A stretch of DNA of 43,404 nucleotides from Frankiaceae bacterium (GCA_030840645.1 JAVEEC010000115.1:1-43404), one strand, 5' to 3'; shown: positions 17,164 through 25,317, counted from the first letter of the stretch. The notes: a model not told the origin generated them from the letters alone. Made by a program: numbers and translations.

Positions 17164-18200
17164 GGCTGCTCCTCCTCCTGAGCGGGACCCGCAACGCCGG
17201 CCTCGTCGAACGTCGCCATCTCGCCGATGATCGCCACCGCGGCGTCGAGCAGTGGCAGCGCCAGCAGCGCGCCCGTACCCTCGCCGAGCCGCAGCCCGAG
17301 GTCGAGCAGCGGCTCCAGCTCCAGGTGTTCGAGCGCCCGCCGGTGCGCGGGCTCGGTGGACCGGTGCCCGGCCGCGAAGTACGCGACTGCTCGTGGGGCC
17401 ACTCGCGAGGCGACCAGCGCGGCCGCGCCGCTCACGACGCCGTCGAGGACCACCGGCGTACGCCGCCGCGCCGCGCCGACGAGGAACCCGGCCATCGTCG
17501 CGACGTCCGCGCCGCCGACCTCGGCGAGCAGCGCGATCGGCTCCAGCGTCGCCGCCCTGCTGCGCCGCAACGCGTCGCGTACGACGGCGACCTTGCGCGA
17601 CCACCCGGCGTCGTCGACGCCGGTGCCGCGCCCGACGGTCGCGACCGGCTCCGCGCCGGTGACCGCGCAGACGATCGTTGCCGCGATGGTGCTGTTGCCG
17701 ATGCCCATGTCGCCCGCGATCAGCAGGTCGGCGCCGCCGTCGACCTCCTCGTCCGCGATGGCGAGGCCGTTCGCGAACGCGTCGTTCGCCTCCGCCAGGG
17801 AGATGGCGGGCTCGACCGAGATGGCGCCCGACGGCCTGCCGACGGCGACGTCGACGACGCGGATGCCGACGTCCGCGCGGCGGGCAAGTACGGTGCAGGC
17901 GGCGCCGCCCGCGGCGAAGTTCGCGACCATCTGCGCCGTCACCTCCGCCGGGTACGCCGAGACCCCGAGCCGCGCCACGCCGTGGTCGCCGGCGAACACG
18001 ACGAGCCGCCTGCGCGCCAGCGGTCGCGGCGGCGAGACGCCCTGAACGCCGGCGAGCCAGATGGAGAGACCTTCGAGCCTGCCCAGCGCGCCGGGCGGCT
18101 TGGTCAGCGTCCCCTGCCGCTCGAACGCCGCCGTCATCGCCGCGTCGTCCAGCGCCGGGATCGACGCCGCGAGGGCGGTCGGGTCGACGGCGGCGGTCAC
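17160..18200 (-). CDS. cobT: nicotinate-nucleotide--dimethylbenzimidazole phosphoribosyltransferase
   Basis: Makes alpha-ribazole-5'-phosphate from dimethylbenzimidazole and nicotinate mononucleotide, activating the lower ligand. The 346-residue protein contains [20 protein letters not shown] (69-88), [13 protein letters not shown] (163-175), and [18 protein letters not shown] with the probable catalytic base E307. GTG start at 18200, 24 nt downstream of the CobU-fusion stop; the short acidic/Pro tail (QEEEQP) is not conserved. It couples to cobS by a 4-nt overlap. With CobU and CobS this covers most of nucleotide-loop assembly; no separate CobC phosphatase is present here. Confidence 0.95.
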   Translation of the reverse strand: MTAAVDPTALAASIPALDDAAMTAAFERQGTLTKPPGALGRLEGLSIWLAGVQGVSPPRPLARRRLVVFAGDHGVARLGVSAYPAEVTAQMVANFAAGGAACTVLARRADVGIRVVDVAVGRPSGAISVEPAISLAEANDAFANGLAIADEEVDGGADLLIAGDMGIGNSTIAATIVCAVTGAEPVATVGRGTGVDDAGWSRKVAVVRDALRRSRAATLEPIALLAEVGGADVATMAGFLVGAARRRTPVVLDGVVSGAAALVASRVAPRAVAYFAAGHRSTEPAHRRALEHLELEPLLDLGLRLGEGTGALLALPLLDAAVAIIGEMATFDEAGVAGPAQEEEQP

Positions 18201-18224
18201 CCGGCGAGCCTAGTCACGGGCCGG

Positions 18225-19538
18225 TCACCGCAGCCGCTGGGGGATGCCCGCGACGGTGAGCCAGACCTCGTCCGACTCGGCGGCGATCGCGGCGTTCAAC
18301 CGGCCGAGCGCGTCGCGGAACGCCCGCCCCGACTCGGTCGCGGGGACGACGCCGCTGCCCACTTCGTTGCTTACCGCAACTAACCTTCTGCGCGTCCGCC
18401 GCCAGGCGGTCACGAGGGCGTCGATGCGGGCGGGGTCTTCGTACCCCGCCGCGAGCCAGAGGGTCAGGCAGTCGACGAGCAGCGGCGGCCCTTCGGTCGC
18501 GAGCAGCGGCACCAGGTCGAGCGTCTCGACGGTCTGCCACGCGGCCGGCCGGCGGGCGCGGTGCAGCGCGACCCGCTCGGCCCACTCGGCGTCGTCCTCT
18601 GTCTGTAGCGACGTCGCCACGTAGACGACCTCGGGCTCGGCGAGGAGGCGGTGCTCGGCCTCCAGCGACTTGCCGGACCGCGCGCCGCCGAGGATCAGGA
18701 CCCGTTGCGGCGCAACGGTTCTCGGGCCCGGACCGGGGAACGTGAGGACCGCACCGTCCGGGAGCAGTTCCGCGCCGTGCGCCCCGAGCCGCCGGGCCAG
18801 CTCGGGTCCCGGCGGGTTGTGATCGCCGAGGTGGGTGGCGACGACGCGGGTGTGGCCGGCGACGGCGGCGTTGCGGCGCAGCGCCGCGACCGCCTCGCCG
18901 AACTCCCGCAGCCCGAGGTGGCCGTGCGCTTCACTACCCGGCCAGTCGCCGAACGTCTCCTCCAGCAGCACCAGGTCGTACGCCCGCCCGTCCGTCGCGG
19001 CCAGCGTCTCCGCGGGCAGTGGCCCGGTGTCGGTCGCGTACAGCAGCCTGGTGCCGTCGGGCGTCGTCAGGTCGTAGAGGACGCAGGTGCCGGTGATCGC
19101 GTCGCCGTGGGCGGCGGGCAGCGCGCGGGCCTCGTACCCGTCGACGGTGACCTTGTCGCCGGGCAGGACGGTGCGCAGCTCGACCGCGCCGGCCGGGTCG
19201 ACCCAGTGCTCGTGCAGCGCGATCGCGGCGGGCGGTCCGGCGACGACGAGCGGCTCGGCGCGTCCGGCCCAGTGCCGCAGCGTCAGCACCTGCGGCGAGA
19301 CGTGGTCGGCGTGCGCGTGGGTGAGCAGCAGCAGCCGGACGCCGTCGAGCGGCACGCCGTGCCGTACCGCGGCGCCGGGCACGTCGGGGCCGCAGTCGAG
19401 GAGCACCGTGCCGTCGACCAGCGCGCTGGAGTTGGTCCTGGTCTCGCCGGCGGCACGCGCCCACTCGCACGAGGCGCAGCGGCAGAACGGGTTCGGCCAG
19501 TTCCAGCCGCCCGTACCGAGCAGCACCACGTCGCTCAC
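18225..19538 (-). CDS. cobU: fusion: PhnP-like MBL-fold hydrolase + CobU adenosylcobinamide kinase/guanylyltransferase
   Basis: One 437-residue frame holds two enzymes. Residues 1-265 are a metallo-beta-lactamase-fold hydrolase: LGTGGWNWPNP, a Cys cluster C19/C21/C24 like PhnP's structural zinc site, THAHADH (73-79) for the dimetal centre, YATDTGPL and ATHLGDHN. Residues 278-437 are CobU: P-loop GGARSGKS (284-291), probable guanylylated H326 in ERVALHRARRP, VDCLTLWL and SNEVGSGVVP. CobU phosphorylates and then guanylylates adenosylcobinamide. A short Pro/Gly-rich linker joins them and there is no internal stop. GTG at 19538 overlaps the S-component stop by 4 nt. The MBL substrate is unknown; filling in for the absent CobC phosphatase is a guess. 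Confidence 0.9.
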   Translation of the reverse strand: MSDVVLLGTGGWNWPNPFCRCASCEWARAAGETRTNSSALVDGTVLLDCGPDVPGAAVRHGVPLDGVRLLLLTHAHADHVSPQVLTLRHWAGRAEPLVVAGPPAAIALHEHWVDPAGAVELRTVLPGDKVTVDGYEARALPAAHGDAITGTCVLYDLTTPDGTRLLYATDTGPLPAETLAATDGRAYDLVLLEETFGDWPGSEAHGHLGLREFGEAVAALRRNAAVAGHTRVVATHLGDHNPPGPELARRLGAHGAELLPDGAVLTFPGPGPRTVAPQRVLILGGARSGKSLEAEHRLLAEPEVVYVATSLQTEDDAEWAERVALHRARRPAAWQTVETLDLVPLLATEGPPLLVDCLTLWLAAGYEDPARIDALVTAWRRTRRRLVAVSNEVGSGVVPATESGRAFRDALGRLNAAIAAESDEVWLTVAGIPQRLR

Positions 19539-20332
19539 TCGAACGTCACCGCCTCGCCGAACGCCGCCCGCCGCGCGGCCCGGCGCAGCGCCGCGAGGAC
19601 CGGGCGGCCGACGACGAGGATGAGGACGACGTTGCTCACGGCCCGGACGGCGTCGAAGCCGAGCGAGGACGAGACGTGGAACGCCCAGAAGTGCCGCATG
19701 TTGAGCAGCAGTGAAGCATCGGGCACGAACGCCAGCGACGACGACGCGCTGATGCCGAACGGCCAGAACCACAGGTTGAGGACCAGCCCGTACGCGAACG
19801 CCGACACCACGCCGTAGGCCGCCAGGACGAGCAGCTGGAGCGAGACGCGGCGGGGGTGCGGGAGGAACCCCGCGCCCAGCCCCACCCACGCGCAGCCGAG
19901 CATCTGGAACGGCAGCCAGGGCCCGACACCCGCGGTGAGCAGCGCAGACGCGAACAAGGTGAGCGCGCCGAGCACGAAGCCGAAGCCGCGGCCGAGCGCG
20001 TACCCGCCGAGGACGACGAGGAAGAACACCAGCTCCACGCCGGCCCCGCCGCCGGGCAGGCGCAGCCCCGCCCCGAACGCCGCGAGGACGCCGAGCATCG
20101 CGACGGCCTTCGCGTCGAGCGCGCCCTCGGACAGCTCCGCGAACAGCACCGCGAGGATCAACGGCAGCAGCACCACGAACAGCCACGGGGCGTCGCCGGC
20201 GTGCGCGTTGTTGACGCTGCCCTCCGGGTGCGCGAACAGCGGCCAGCAGAACGCCACCACGCCGACCAGCGACGTCAGCGTCAGGACGGCGGCGCTGCGC
20301 GGCCGCAGGACCAGGGCGTTGGCGCGCTTCAT
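19535..20332 (-). CDS. ECF transporter S component, predicted corrinoid-specific (CbrT-like)
   Basis: Substrate-binding membrane subunit of an energy-coupling-factor importer. The 265 residues form about six hydrophobic helices, with VNNAHAGDAPWLFVVLLPLI after the first, FGAGLRLPGGGAGVELVFFLVVLGGYALG in the centre, and a conserved-looking LNLWFWPFGIS before the last helices, a pattern seen in S components assigned to cobalamin. Specificity rests on context: a cobalamin riboswitch, cobU, cobT and cobS in the same operon. ATG at 20332 overlaps the ATPase stop by 4 nt. Confidence 0.85.
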   Translation of the reverse strand: MKRANALVLRPRSAAVLTLTSLVGVVAFCWPLFAHPEGSVNNAHAGDAPWLFVVLLPLILAVLFAELSEGALDAKAVAMLGVLAAFGAGLRLPGGGAGVELVFFLVVLGGYALGRGFGFVLGALTLFASALLTAGVGPWLPFQMLGCAWVGLGAGFLPHPRRVSLQLLVLAAYGVVSAFAYGLVLNLWFWPFGISASSSLAFVPDASLLLNMRHFWAFHVSSSLGFDAVRAVSNVVLILVVGRPVLAALRRAARRAAFGEAVTFE

Positions 20333-21924
20333 CCCAGCGCCGTCGCGATCTCGGCGACGGTGAGCCAGCCGCCGCCGAGCACCTTATTCACCTGCGGCGC
20401 GAACGCGGGCGACTGCCGGACGACGTCGCGCGTCGGCCCGTCGGCGACGACCTCGCCCTCGGCCATGACGACGGTGCGGTCGGTCAGCTCGGCGGCGAGC
20501 TCGACGTCGTGGGTGGAGAGGACGACGGCGTGGCCGCGTTCGGCGAGGCCGCGCAGCAGCGGCACGAGCCGCGACTTGGCGGTGTAGTCGAGGCCACGGG
20601 TCGGCTCGTCCAGCAGGACGAGCGGCGGCTCGCCGCCGAGGACGACGGCGAGCGCGAGCGCGAGGCGTTCGCCCTCGGAGAGGTCGCTCGGGTGCCGGTC
20701 GGCGGGCACCCACGGCGCCAGCCTGTCGAGGACGGCGGCGGTGCTGCCCGGCGCGAGCCCCGCCTCGCGGTCGGCGGCGCGGCACTCCTCGGCGACCGAC
20801 TCCGCGTAGAGGAGGCGGCCGGGGTCCTGGGGGACCAGGCCGACGACGCGCGCGAGCTCGCGCCCGCCGCGGCCGTATGGCGGGCGGCCGCCGACGGTGA
20901 CCCGGCCCGTCGCGGGCTTCCGCATGCCGACGAGGTGGGCGAGCAGCGTCGTCTTGCCCGCTCCGTTGCGGCCCATCAGCGCGACGACCTCGCCGGCGCG
21001 GAAGTCGAGCGACACCTCGCGCAGCGCCACCAGGCTGCCGTAGCGAGCCGAGAGGCCGTCCGCCGACGCGACCACCGCGCCGGGAGCGCGGGCGCTGTCC
21101 TCGGACGGCTTGCGGTCGGCGAGGCGTTCGCGCAACGGCGCCGCCGTCCGCCGCGCGTCGCGTACCGACAGCGGCAGCGGCGACCAGCCGGCGAGGCGGC
21201 CCAGCTTCACGACCGGAGGGGCGACCGGCGCGTCGGCCAGGACGTCGCCCGGCGGCCCGGCCGTAACGGTGCTGCCGTCGACGAGTACGACGCGGTCGGC
21301 GTACTGCGCCACGCGTTCGAGGCGGTGCTCCGCGAGGAGAACGGTGAGGCCGAGGTCGTGGACGAGGCGTTGCAGCGCGGCCAGCACCTCCTCTGCGGCC
21401 GGCGGGTCGAGCGCCGACGTCGGCTCGTCCAGGACGAGGACGCGCGGGTGCGCGGTGAGGACCGAGCCGACGGCGACGCGCTGCTGCTGGCCCGCGGAGA
21501 GCGTGGACAGCGCGCGGCCGCGCAGGTCGGCGAGGCCGAGCAGGTCGAGCACGTCCTCGACCCGGCGGCGCATCGTTGCGGGGGCGAGGCCGAGGTTCTC
21601 CATCGCGTACGCGAGCTCGTCCTCGACGGTGTCGGTCACGAACCCCGCGTCCGGGTCCTGGCCGACGAACCCGACGACGTCGGCCAGCTCGCGCGGCGGG
21701 TGGTCGCGGGTGTCGCGCCCCTCGACGGTCACCCGGCCGGTGAGCAGGCCACCGGAGAAGTGGGGGACCAGGCCGTTGACCGCGCGCAGCAGCGTCGACT
21801 TGCCGGACCCGGTCCGGCCGACGACGAGGCAGAGCTCGCCCTCGGGAACGTGCAGGTCGACGTCGCGCAGCGTCGGCTGCTCGGCGTTCGGGTAGCGGAA
21901 CGAGACGTTCTCGAAGCGGATCAC
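20329..21924 (-). CDS. ECF transporter fused A-A' ATPase
   Basis: Energising subunit of the ECF importer, with both ABC domains on one 531-residue chain. Domain 1: Walker A GRTGSGKST (36-44), Q-loop VGQDPDAGFV, signature LSAGQQQR (142-149), Walker B VLVLDEP (162-168), switch H200. Domain 2: Walker A GRNGAGKT (318-325), VPQDPGRLLY, signature LSEGERLA (415-422), Walker B LVLLDEP (435-441), H-loop STHD. Both sites look catalytically complete. The GTG at 21924 overlaps the T-component stop by 4 nt. Confidence 0.93.
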   Translation of the reverse strand: MIRFENVSFRYPNAEQPTLRDVDLHVPEGELCLVVGRTGSGKSTLLRAVNGLVPHFSGGLLTGRVTVEGRDTRDHPPRELADVVGFVGQDPDAGFVTDTVEDELAYAMENLGLAPATMRRRVEDVLDLLGLADLRGRALSTLSAGQQQRVAVGSVLTAHPRVLVLDEPTSALDPPAAEEVLAALQRLVHDLGLTVLLAEHRLERVAQYADRVVLVDGSTVTAGPPGDVLADAPVAPPVVKLGRLAGWSPLPLSVRDARRTAAPLRERLADRKPSEDSARAPGAVVASADGLSARYGSLVALREVSLDFRAGEVVALMGRNGAGKTTLLAHLVGMRKPATGRVTVGGRPPYGRGGRELARVVGLVPQDPGRLLYAESVAEECRAADREAGLAPGSTAAVLDRLAPWVPADRHPSDLSEGERLALALAVVLGGEPPLVLLDEPTRGLDYTAKSRLVPLLRGLAERGHAVVLSTHDVELAAELTDRTVVMAEGEVVADGPTRDVVRQSPAFAPQVNKVLGGGWLTVAEIATALG

Positions 21925-23006
21925 GGCGTCACCACCGGGAGGCTGCTCGGCGGCCGCGGCGCGACGAACGCCGGCAGCAGTGCGACCAGCACTCCCGCCA
22001 CCGCGAGCAGCGGGACGGTGGGCGCGGCGAGCGGGTTGGTCGACGGGTGCAGCGGGTCGCCGGCCAGGCGGCCCGCGACGACGAGCGCGAACGGCGGGAC
22101 CAGCCCCGCCGCGACGACGGCCCACTCGGGCCAGCGCCACACGTCGGGGCGGTAGCGGGACCGGCCGGAGCGCTTCGAGCCGGTGACGACCGCGCCGGTC
22201 AGCGCGACGGCGCCCAGCGCCATCGCGGGGAAGCCGAGGACGGCCGGGGCGTCAGGGACGAGCAGGCCGTACGTGCCGATGCAGAGGGCAAGCAGCCCGC
22301 CGAACGTTGCCGCGGCGCCCGCGCGGTGCGTGCCGCGGCCGTGGCGGCGGCCGTACCCCCTGGAGTCCATCGACGCGGCGAGCGCGATGCTTCGCGTCAG
22401 CGCGCCCTCGAGCACCGGGATGACGACGCCGCGCAGGCCGGCGGGGCCGCGGACGGCCCGGCCGCGCAGGCGGCGCGCCTCGCGGACGGCCTGCGCCGAG
22501 ACCAGCGCCTGCGGTGCGAACGACAGCGCCACCGTGACCGCGACGCCGGCCTCGTACAGCGCGCCGGGGAGGGCGCGGAGGAGGCGGTACGGGCTGGCGA
22601 GGGCGTTCGCCGCACCGACGCAGGCGAGGAGGACGCCGAGCCGGAGGCCGTCGTAGGTCTGGCCGACCAGCGCCTCGGTCGTGACCGGACCGCCGAGGCG
22701 GATGCCCGCGAGCCAGCGCGGCGGCGTCGCCTCCGGCAGCCGGAACAGCACGTGCCCGGGCAGGGGCTGCCCGAACGCCACCTGGATCAGCATCCGGATC
22801 AGCAGCACGAACGCCCCCAGCCGGAGGAACGCCGTGTACGCCCGCGCCCATGGCGCGTCGCTGCGCCGCGCGGCGACGACGTACCCGGCGACGCCGACGA
22901 CGAGCGCGAGCAGGATCGGGTTGGTGGTGCGGGTCGCGGCGACCCCGAGCCCGACGGCCCAGAGCCACCAGGCCCCGGGGTGCAGGTGCCGGGGGAGCGG
23001 GCTCAC
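21921..23006 (-). CDS. ECF transporter T component (EcfT)
   Basis: Membrane scaffold coupling the ATPases to the S subunit. The 361-residue protein has an N-terminal helix pair, an EcfT core with the two coupling motifs (QAVREARRLRGRAV and ALAASMDSRGYGRR, each carrying an Arg-rich ARR-like element), and three further C-terminal hydrophobic segments, longer than a minimal EcfT (about 260). The GTG at 23006 overlaps the preceding stop by 4 nt. The immediately adjacent A and S genes give a dedicated (group I type) ECF transporter. Confidence 0.9.
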   Translation of the reverse strand: MSPLPRHLHPGAWWLWAVGLGVAATRTTNPILLALVVGVAGYVVAARRSDAPWARAYTAFLRLGAFVLLIRMLIQVAFGQPLPGHVLFRLPEATPPRWLAGIRLGGPVTTEALVGQTYDGLRLGVLLACVGAANALASPYRLLRALPGALYEAGVAVTVALSFAPQALVSAQAVREARRLRGRAVRGPAGLRGVVIPVLEGALTRSIALAASMDSRGYGRRHGRGTHRAGAAATFGGLLALCIGTYGLLVPDAPAVLGFPAMALGAVALTGAVVTGSKRSGRSRYRPDVWRWPEWAVVAAGLVPPFALVVAGRLAGDPLHPSTNPLAAPTVPLLAVAGVLVALLPAFVAPRPPSSLPVVTP

Positions 23007-23782
23007 GAGGGACGGCGCAGCCGCAAGAACGTCGCGCAGAGCAGCCCGGCCGCGACCAGCCCGCCGAGGATCGTCGGCCAGGGGAGCCCGCCGTCCGGCC
23101 GCGCCGGAACACCGGGCGGGGCTGTCGCCGGGCCGAGGGCGGTGCCGTTGAGCGTGCTCGGGGTCGACGCCGGACCCCCGCCGCCGCCCGGCGCGGGCAT
23201 CGCGCTGGTCGGGACACCGGACGGAGTGCCACTCGGTCGGGTCGGGCCGGTGGTCGGGCGGGGACCGGTCGTTGCCGTCGCCCGCGCGGTGGCGGTCGCG
23301 ACCGGCCGCGACGTCGAGGGCGGCCGGGTCACGGGTGGCTGCGTCGCCACGGCGCACTTCGGCGGCGTGGCGCGCGGCCGCTCCTTGCTCTCGAACGGCG
23401 TGTACCGGAATCCCAACGGGTCCTGGCAGCCGTCGCGGTCGGCGTCCTCCGTCGTGTACGAGTCGACGCCGCGCTGGGAGTACACCCACGCGCCGCGCTG
23501 CCAGAGCCAGACCGACCAGTACGGCTCGGTGCCGTGGTCACCGCAGCCGGACTCCGGGTAGCCGTCTATCGCGCAGAGGAAGTTGCCGTTGTAACGGGGT
23601 TGGGTCGACGAGTGCGTCGCGTCCACCTCGTTGTGCCGCTGGGCGAGCACCTCCGCGCCCGTGTCCCCCACCGCACTGCGGGTGCAGTGCACGTGCGGTC
23701 CGGCGGGAGCCTTCGCGGCCGTGCCGTAGTCGACGACGACCTGGACGCAGGCGGCGTGCGGCGGGAGGACGACGGGCAGCAT
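23003..23782 (-). CDS. DUF4430/transcobalamin C-domain-like protein with C-terminal membrane anchor
   Basis: The 259-residue protein has an N-terminal globular domain (about 10-130) resembling DUF4430, the beta-domain that also forms the C-terminus of intrinsic factor/transcobalamin: GTGAEVLAQ-like helix, FLCAIDGYPESGCG (68-81), YWSVWLWQRGAWVYS (88-102), a D-x-D-x-D-G segment and GFRYTPF (124-130). Cysteines at 12, 33, 70, 80 and 119 could form disulfides outside the cell. A Pro/Thr-rich wall-spanning linker (about 145-230) leads to one helix (about 234-253) and a basic end RLRRPS. The N-terminus (MLPVVLPPHAAC) is a weak, very short signal sequence. Stop/start overlap TGATG with the toroid gene. 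A role in corrinoid capture is inferred. Confidence 0.75.
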   Translation of the reverse strand: MLPVVLPPHAACVQVVVDYGTAAKAPAGPHVHCTRSAVGDTGAEVLAQRHNEVDATHSSTQPRYNGNFLCAIDGYPESGCGDHGTEPYWSVWLWQRGAWVYSQRGVDSYTTEDADRDGCQDPLGFRYTPFESKERPRATPPKCAVATQPPVTRPPSTSRPVATATARATATTGPRPTTGPTRPSGTPSGVPTSAMPAPGGGGGPASTPSTLNGTALGPATAPPGVPARPDGGLPWPTILGGLVAAGLLCATFLRLRRPS

Positions 23783-25035
23783 CAGCCCCGCCGTCGGGCC
23801 AGCCGGGCGGCGCCGAGCGCGAGGACGCCGTAGCCGATGATGCCGAGCCCGAACACCACCAGACCCGTTGCGTCCCAGGGCTTCTCGCCGAGCCCGGTCG
23901 CGGGCAGCTCGGGCACGGGCGCAGCCGTCGCGGCGACGGTCGGCGCGGCGGTCGGCGGCCGGGTGACGGGCGGGTTCACCGACGGCGTCGCGACCGGCGC
24001 CGCGGGCAGCAGCGGCAGCGTGCGGGACAGCACCGCGGGCGCGAGCGGGAACGCCAGCCCCGCCAGCGCGGGCACGGCCTGCACGGTCGCGAACGCGTTG
24101 GCGGCGAGCGTTCCGCCGCTGCCCGGCTGGAACGCGAACGCGCCCGCCGTGGCGGCCGGCGGGTTGCCGAGCTGCATCGACAGGAGGAACGCGTACGGCG
24201 TCCCGTCCGGCGCCGTCCAGTCGGCGAGCGACTCGCCGGAGGCGATCAGCGCCTGGACGGCGAGGGCGGTGGAGTTGGTGTCGGAGGCGAACGTCGGGAT
24301 GAAGGCGAAGCCGCCGTCGTCGTTCTGCGCGGTCGCGAGGAAGTCCAGCGGGTCGTGGGCGGGCGTCTCGCCGAGCGCGGCGAGGGCCTGGGCGGCCAGC
24401 GCGGTGCCGTTGGTGTCCTCGCCGACGAACGTGTTCGGGTCGAACGCGGGGCAGGGCGCGGCCTGGTCCGGACGGTTGCCCATCCAGCCGCCGTCCGCGC
24501 ACTGCTCGGCCTTCAGCCACGCAACCGCGGCGGCGTCGGTCTGGCCGGCCGCGTCGAGCGCGAGCAGCGACAGCGCCTGGCGGTACGCGCCCTCGTACGT
24601 CGCGTCCTGCACGCCGAACAGCCCGGCGTCGACGCCCGCGGTCTGCTTCGTCGCGAGCAGGCGCGTCACCAGCGCCGAGGGGTCGAGGCCGCGGGCGTGC
24701 GCGACGAGGATCAACGTCGCCAGCGCGGCCGGGCGGTCGTGCGAGCCGGAGTCGACGACGTAGTCGTCGACGTGCGCCATGAGGTACGTCGTCGCGGCCG
24801 CCGCCTGCGCCTCGCCGACCCGGGCGGCGACGAGCGCGAGGACGGCGAGCGCGGTGCTGTTGTAGTCGGGGCCGCCGAGGCTCGGCAGGTAGCCGGTCGG
24901 CTCGATCTTGCGGCCGAGCCAGCCGGCGCCGTACTCCGCGGCCTGCTGCGGTGTCGGGTCCGCGGCGTGCGCGGCGCCGGGCAGGACGAGGACGGCGGCG
25001 AGGGCGAGCCCCGCGGTGAGCGAGCGACGGAGCAC
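23782..25035 (-). CDS. secreted LPXTG-anchored alpha/alpha-toroid protein (prenyltransferase/squalene-oxidase-repeat; cobalamin-binding-like)
   Basis: First gene of the B12 operon; 417 residues. A signal peptide (1-25, RRSLTAGLALAAVLVLPGAAHAA) is followed by an alpha/alpha-toroid domain (about 28-330) with recurring D-x-N-[ST/GT]-ALA motifs at 57, 207 and 252 (DYNSTALAVLAL, EDTNGTALAAQAL, SDTNSTALAVQAL) and Gly-rich turns DGGWMGN and DDGGFAF. Squalene cyclases and the N-domain of intrinsic factor/transcobalamin share this fold. Then a Pro/Thr linker, sortase motif LPATG (377-381), a membrane helix and RRRG tail. GTG at 25035 was chosen for the signal peptide and an AAGGG 10 nt upstream. No DxDD cyclase motif is seen. 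Corrinoid binding is inferred from the operon. Confidence 0.8.
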   Translation of the reverse strand: MLRRSLTAGLALAAVLVLPGAAHAADPTPQQAAEYGAGWLGRKIEPTGYLPSLGGPDYNSTALAVLALVAARVGEAQAAAATTYLMAHVDDYVVDSGSHDRPAALATLILVAHARGLDPSALVTRLLATKQTAGVDAGLFGVQDATYEGAYRQALSLLALDAAGQTDAAAVAWLKAEQCADGGWMGNRPDQAAPCPAFDPNTFVGEDTNGTALAAQALAALGETPAHDPLDFLATAQNDDGGFAFIPTFASDTNSTALAVQALIASGESLADWTAPDGTPYAFLLSMQLGNPPAATAGAFAFQPGSGGTLAANAFATVQAVPALAGLAFPLAPAVLSRTLPLLPAAPVATPSVNPPVTRPPTAAPTVAATAAPVPELPATGLGEKPWDATGLVVFGLGIIGYGVLALGAARLARRRG

Positions 25036-25085
25036 GTCGGACGTTCCCTTCTCAAGGTCGGCGGTGCGCGACCCGGGAACGACGA

Positions 25086-25120
25086 CGCCCCCTGCGCGTG
25101 GGGGCACGCGAGAGGGGGCG
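25086..25120 (-). terminator. long hairpin in the operon leader (probable riboswitch expression platform)
   Basis: CGCCCCCT (25086-25093) pairs with AGGGGGCG (25113-25120), and inside it CGCGTG pairs with CACGCG around a 4-nt loop. It lies between the riboswitch core and the GTG at 25035. There is no U-tract, so it could end transcription in the actinobacterial manner or rearrange to affect translation. Confidence 0.55.
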
Positions 25121-25129
25121 GTATCGGGT

Positions 25130-25270
25130 GTTCAGACCCGGGCTCCTGCCCCGCATTCCACGACGGTTGTCAGTGGAGCCAGTGCGACGGCCGAGGGCGT
25201 TCCGGCTCGCCCGGTTGCCCGGGCCTACGGTTGCGGGTCAGCGCCGGAGTTGGACCGGCTTTCCCCGCGG
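25130..25270 (-). promoter_or_regulatory. cobalamin riboswitch controlling the transport/salvage operon
   Basis: Read on the minus strand: GGGGAA (25266-25261), the hairpin GCCGG-TCCAACT-CCGGC (25259-25243), GCTGACCCGCAACCGT (25242-25227), a hairpin GCCCGG-GCAA-CCGGGC (25224-25209) and the B12-box-like GAGCCGGAACGCC (25208-25196). Order and spacing match the conserved core of cobalamin riboswitches in the compact actinobacterial form. Downstream to about 25130 come further paired segments, then the hairpin at 25120-25086. Known behaviour: corrinoid binding lowers expression. Confidence 0.85.
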
Positions 25271-25317
25271 ACGTCGCGCGATGTGGAGTTGTCGTACAGC
25301 GGCGACAGTAGCACCGG

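Noticed and set aside
18225..20186. Taking the full 653-codon frame as the CobU fusion
   Set aside because: The first 216 codons are antisense-like, out-of-frame overlap with the S-component gene; the GTG at 19538 starts recognisable MBL sequence.
23782..25035. Terpene cyclase/squalene-hopene cyclase function for the toroid protein
   Set aside because: It is secreted, wall-anchored, short, and lacks the DxDD catalytic motif; the fold similarity alone does not support cyclase activity.
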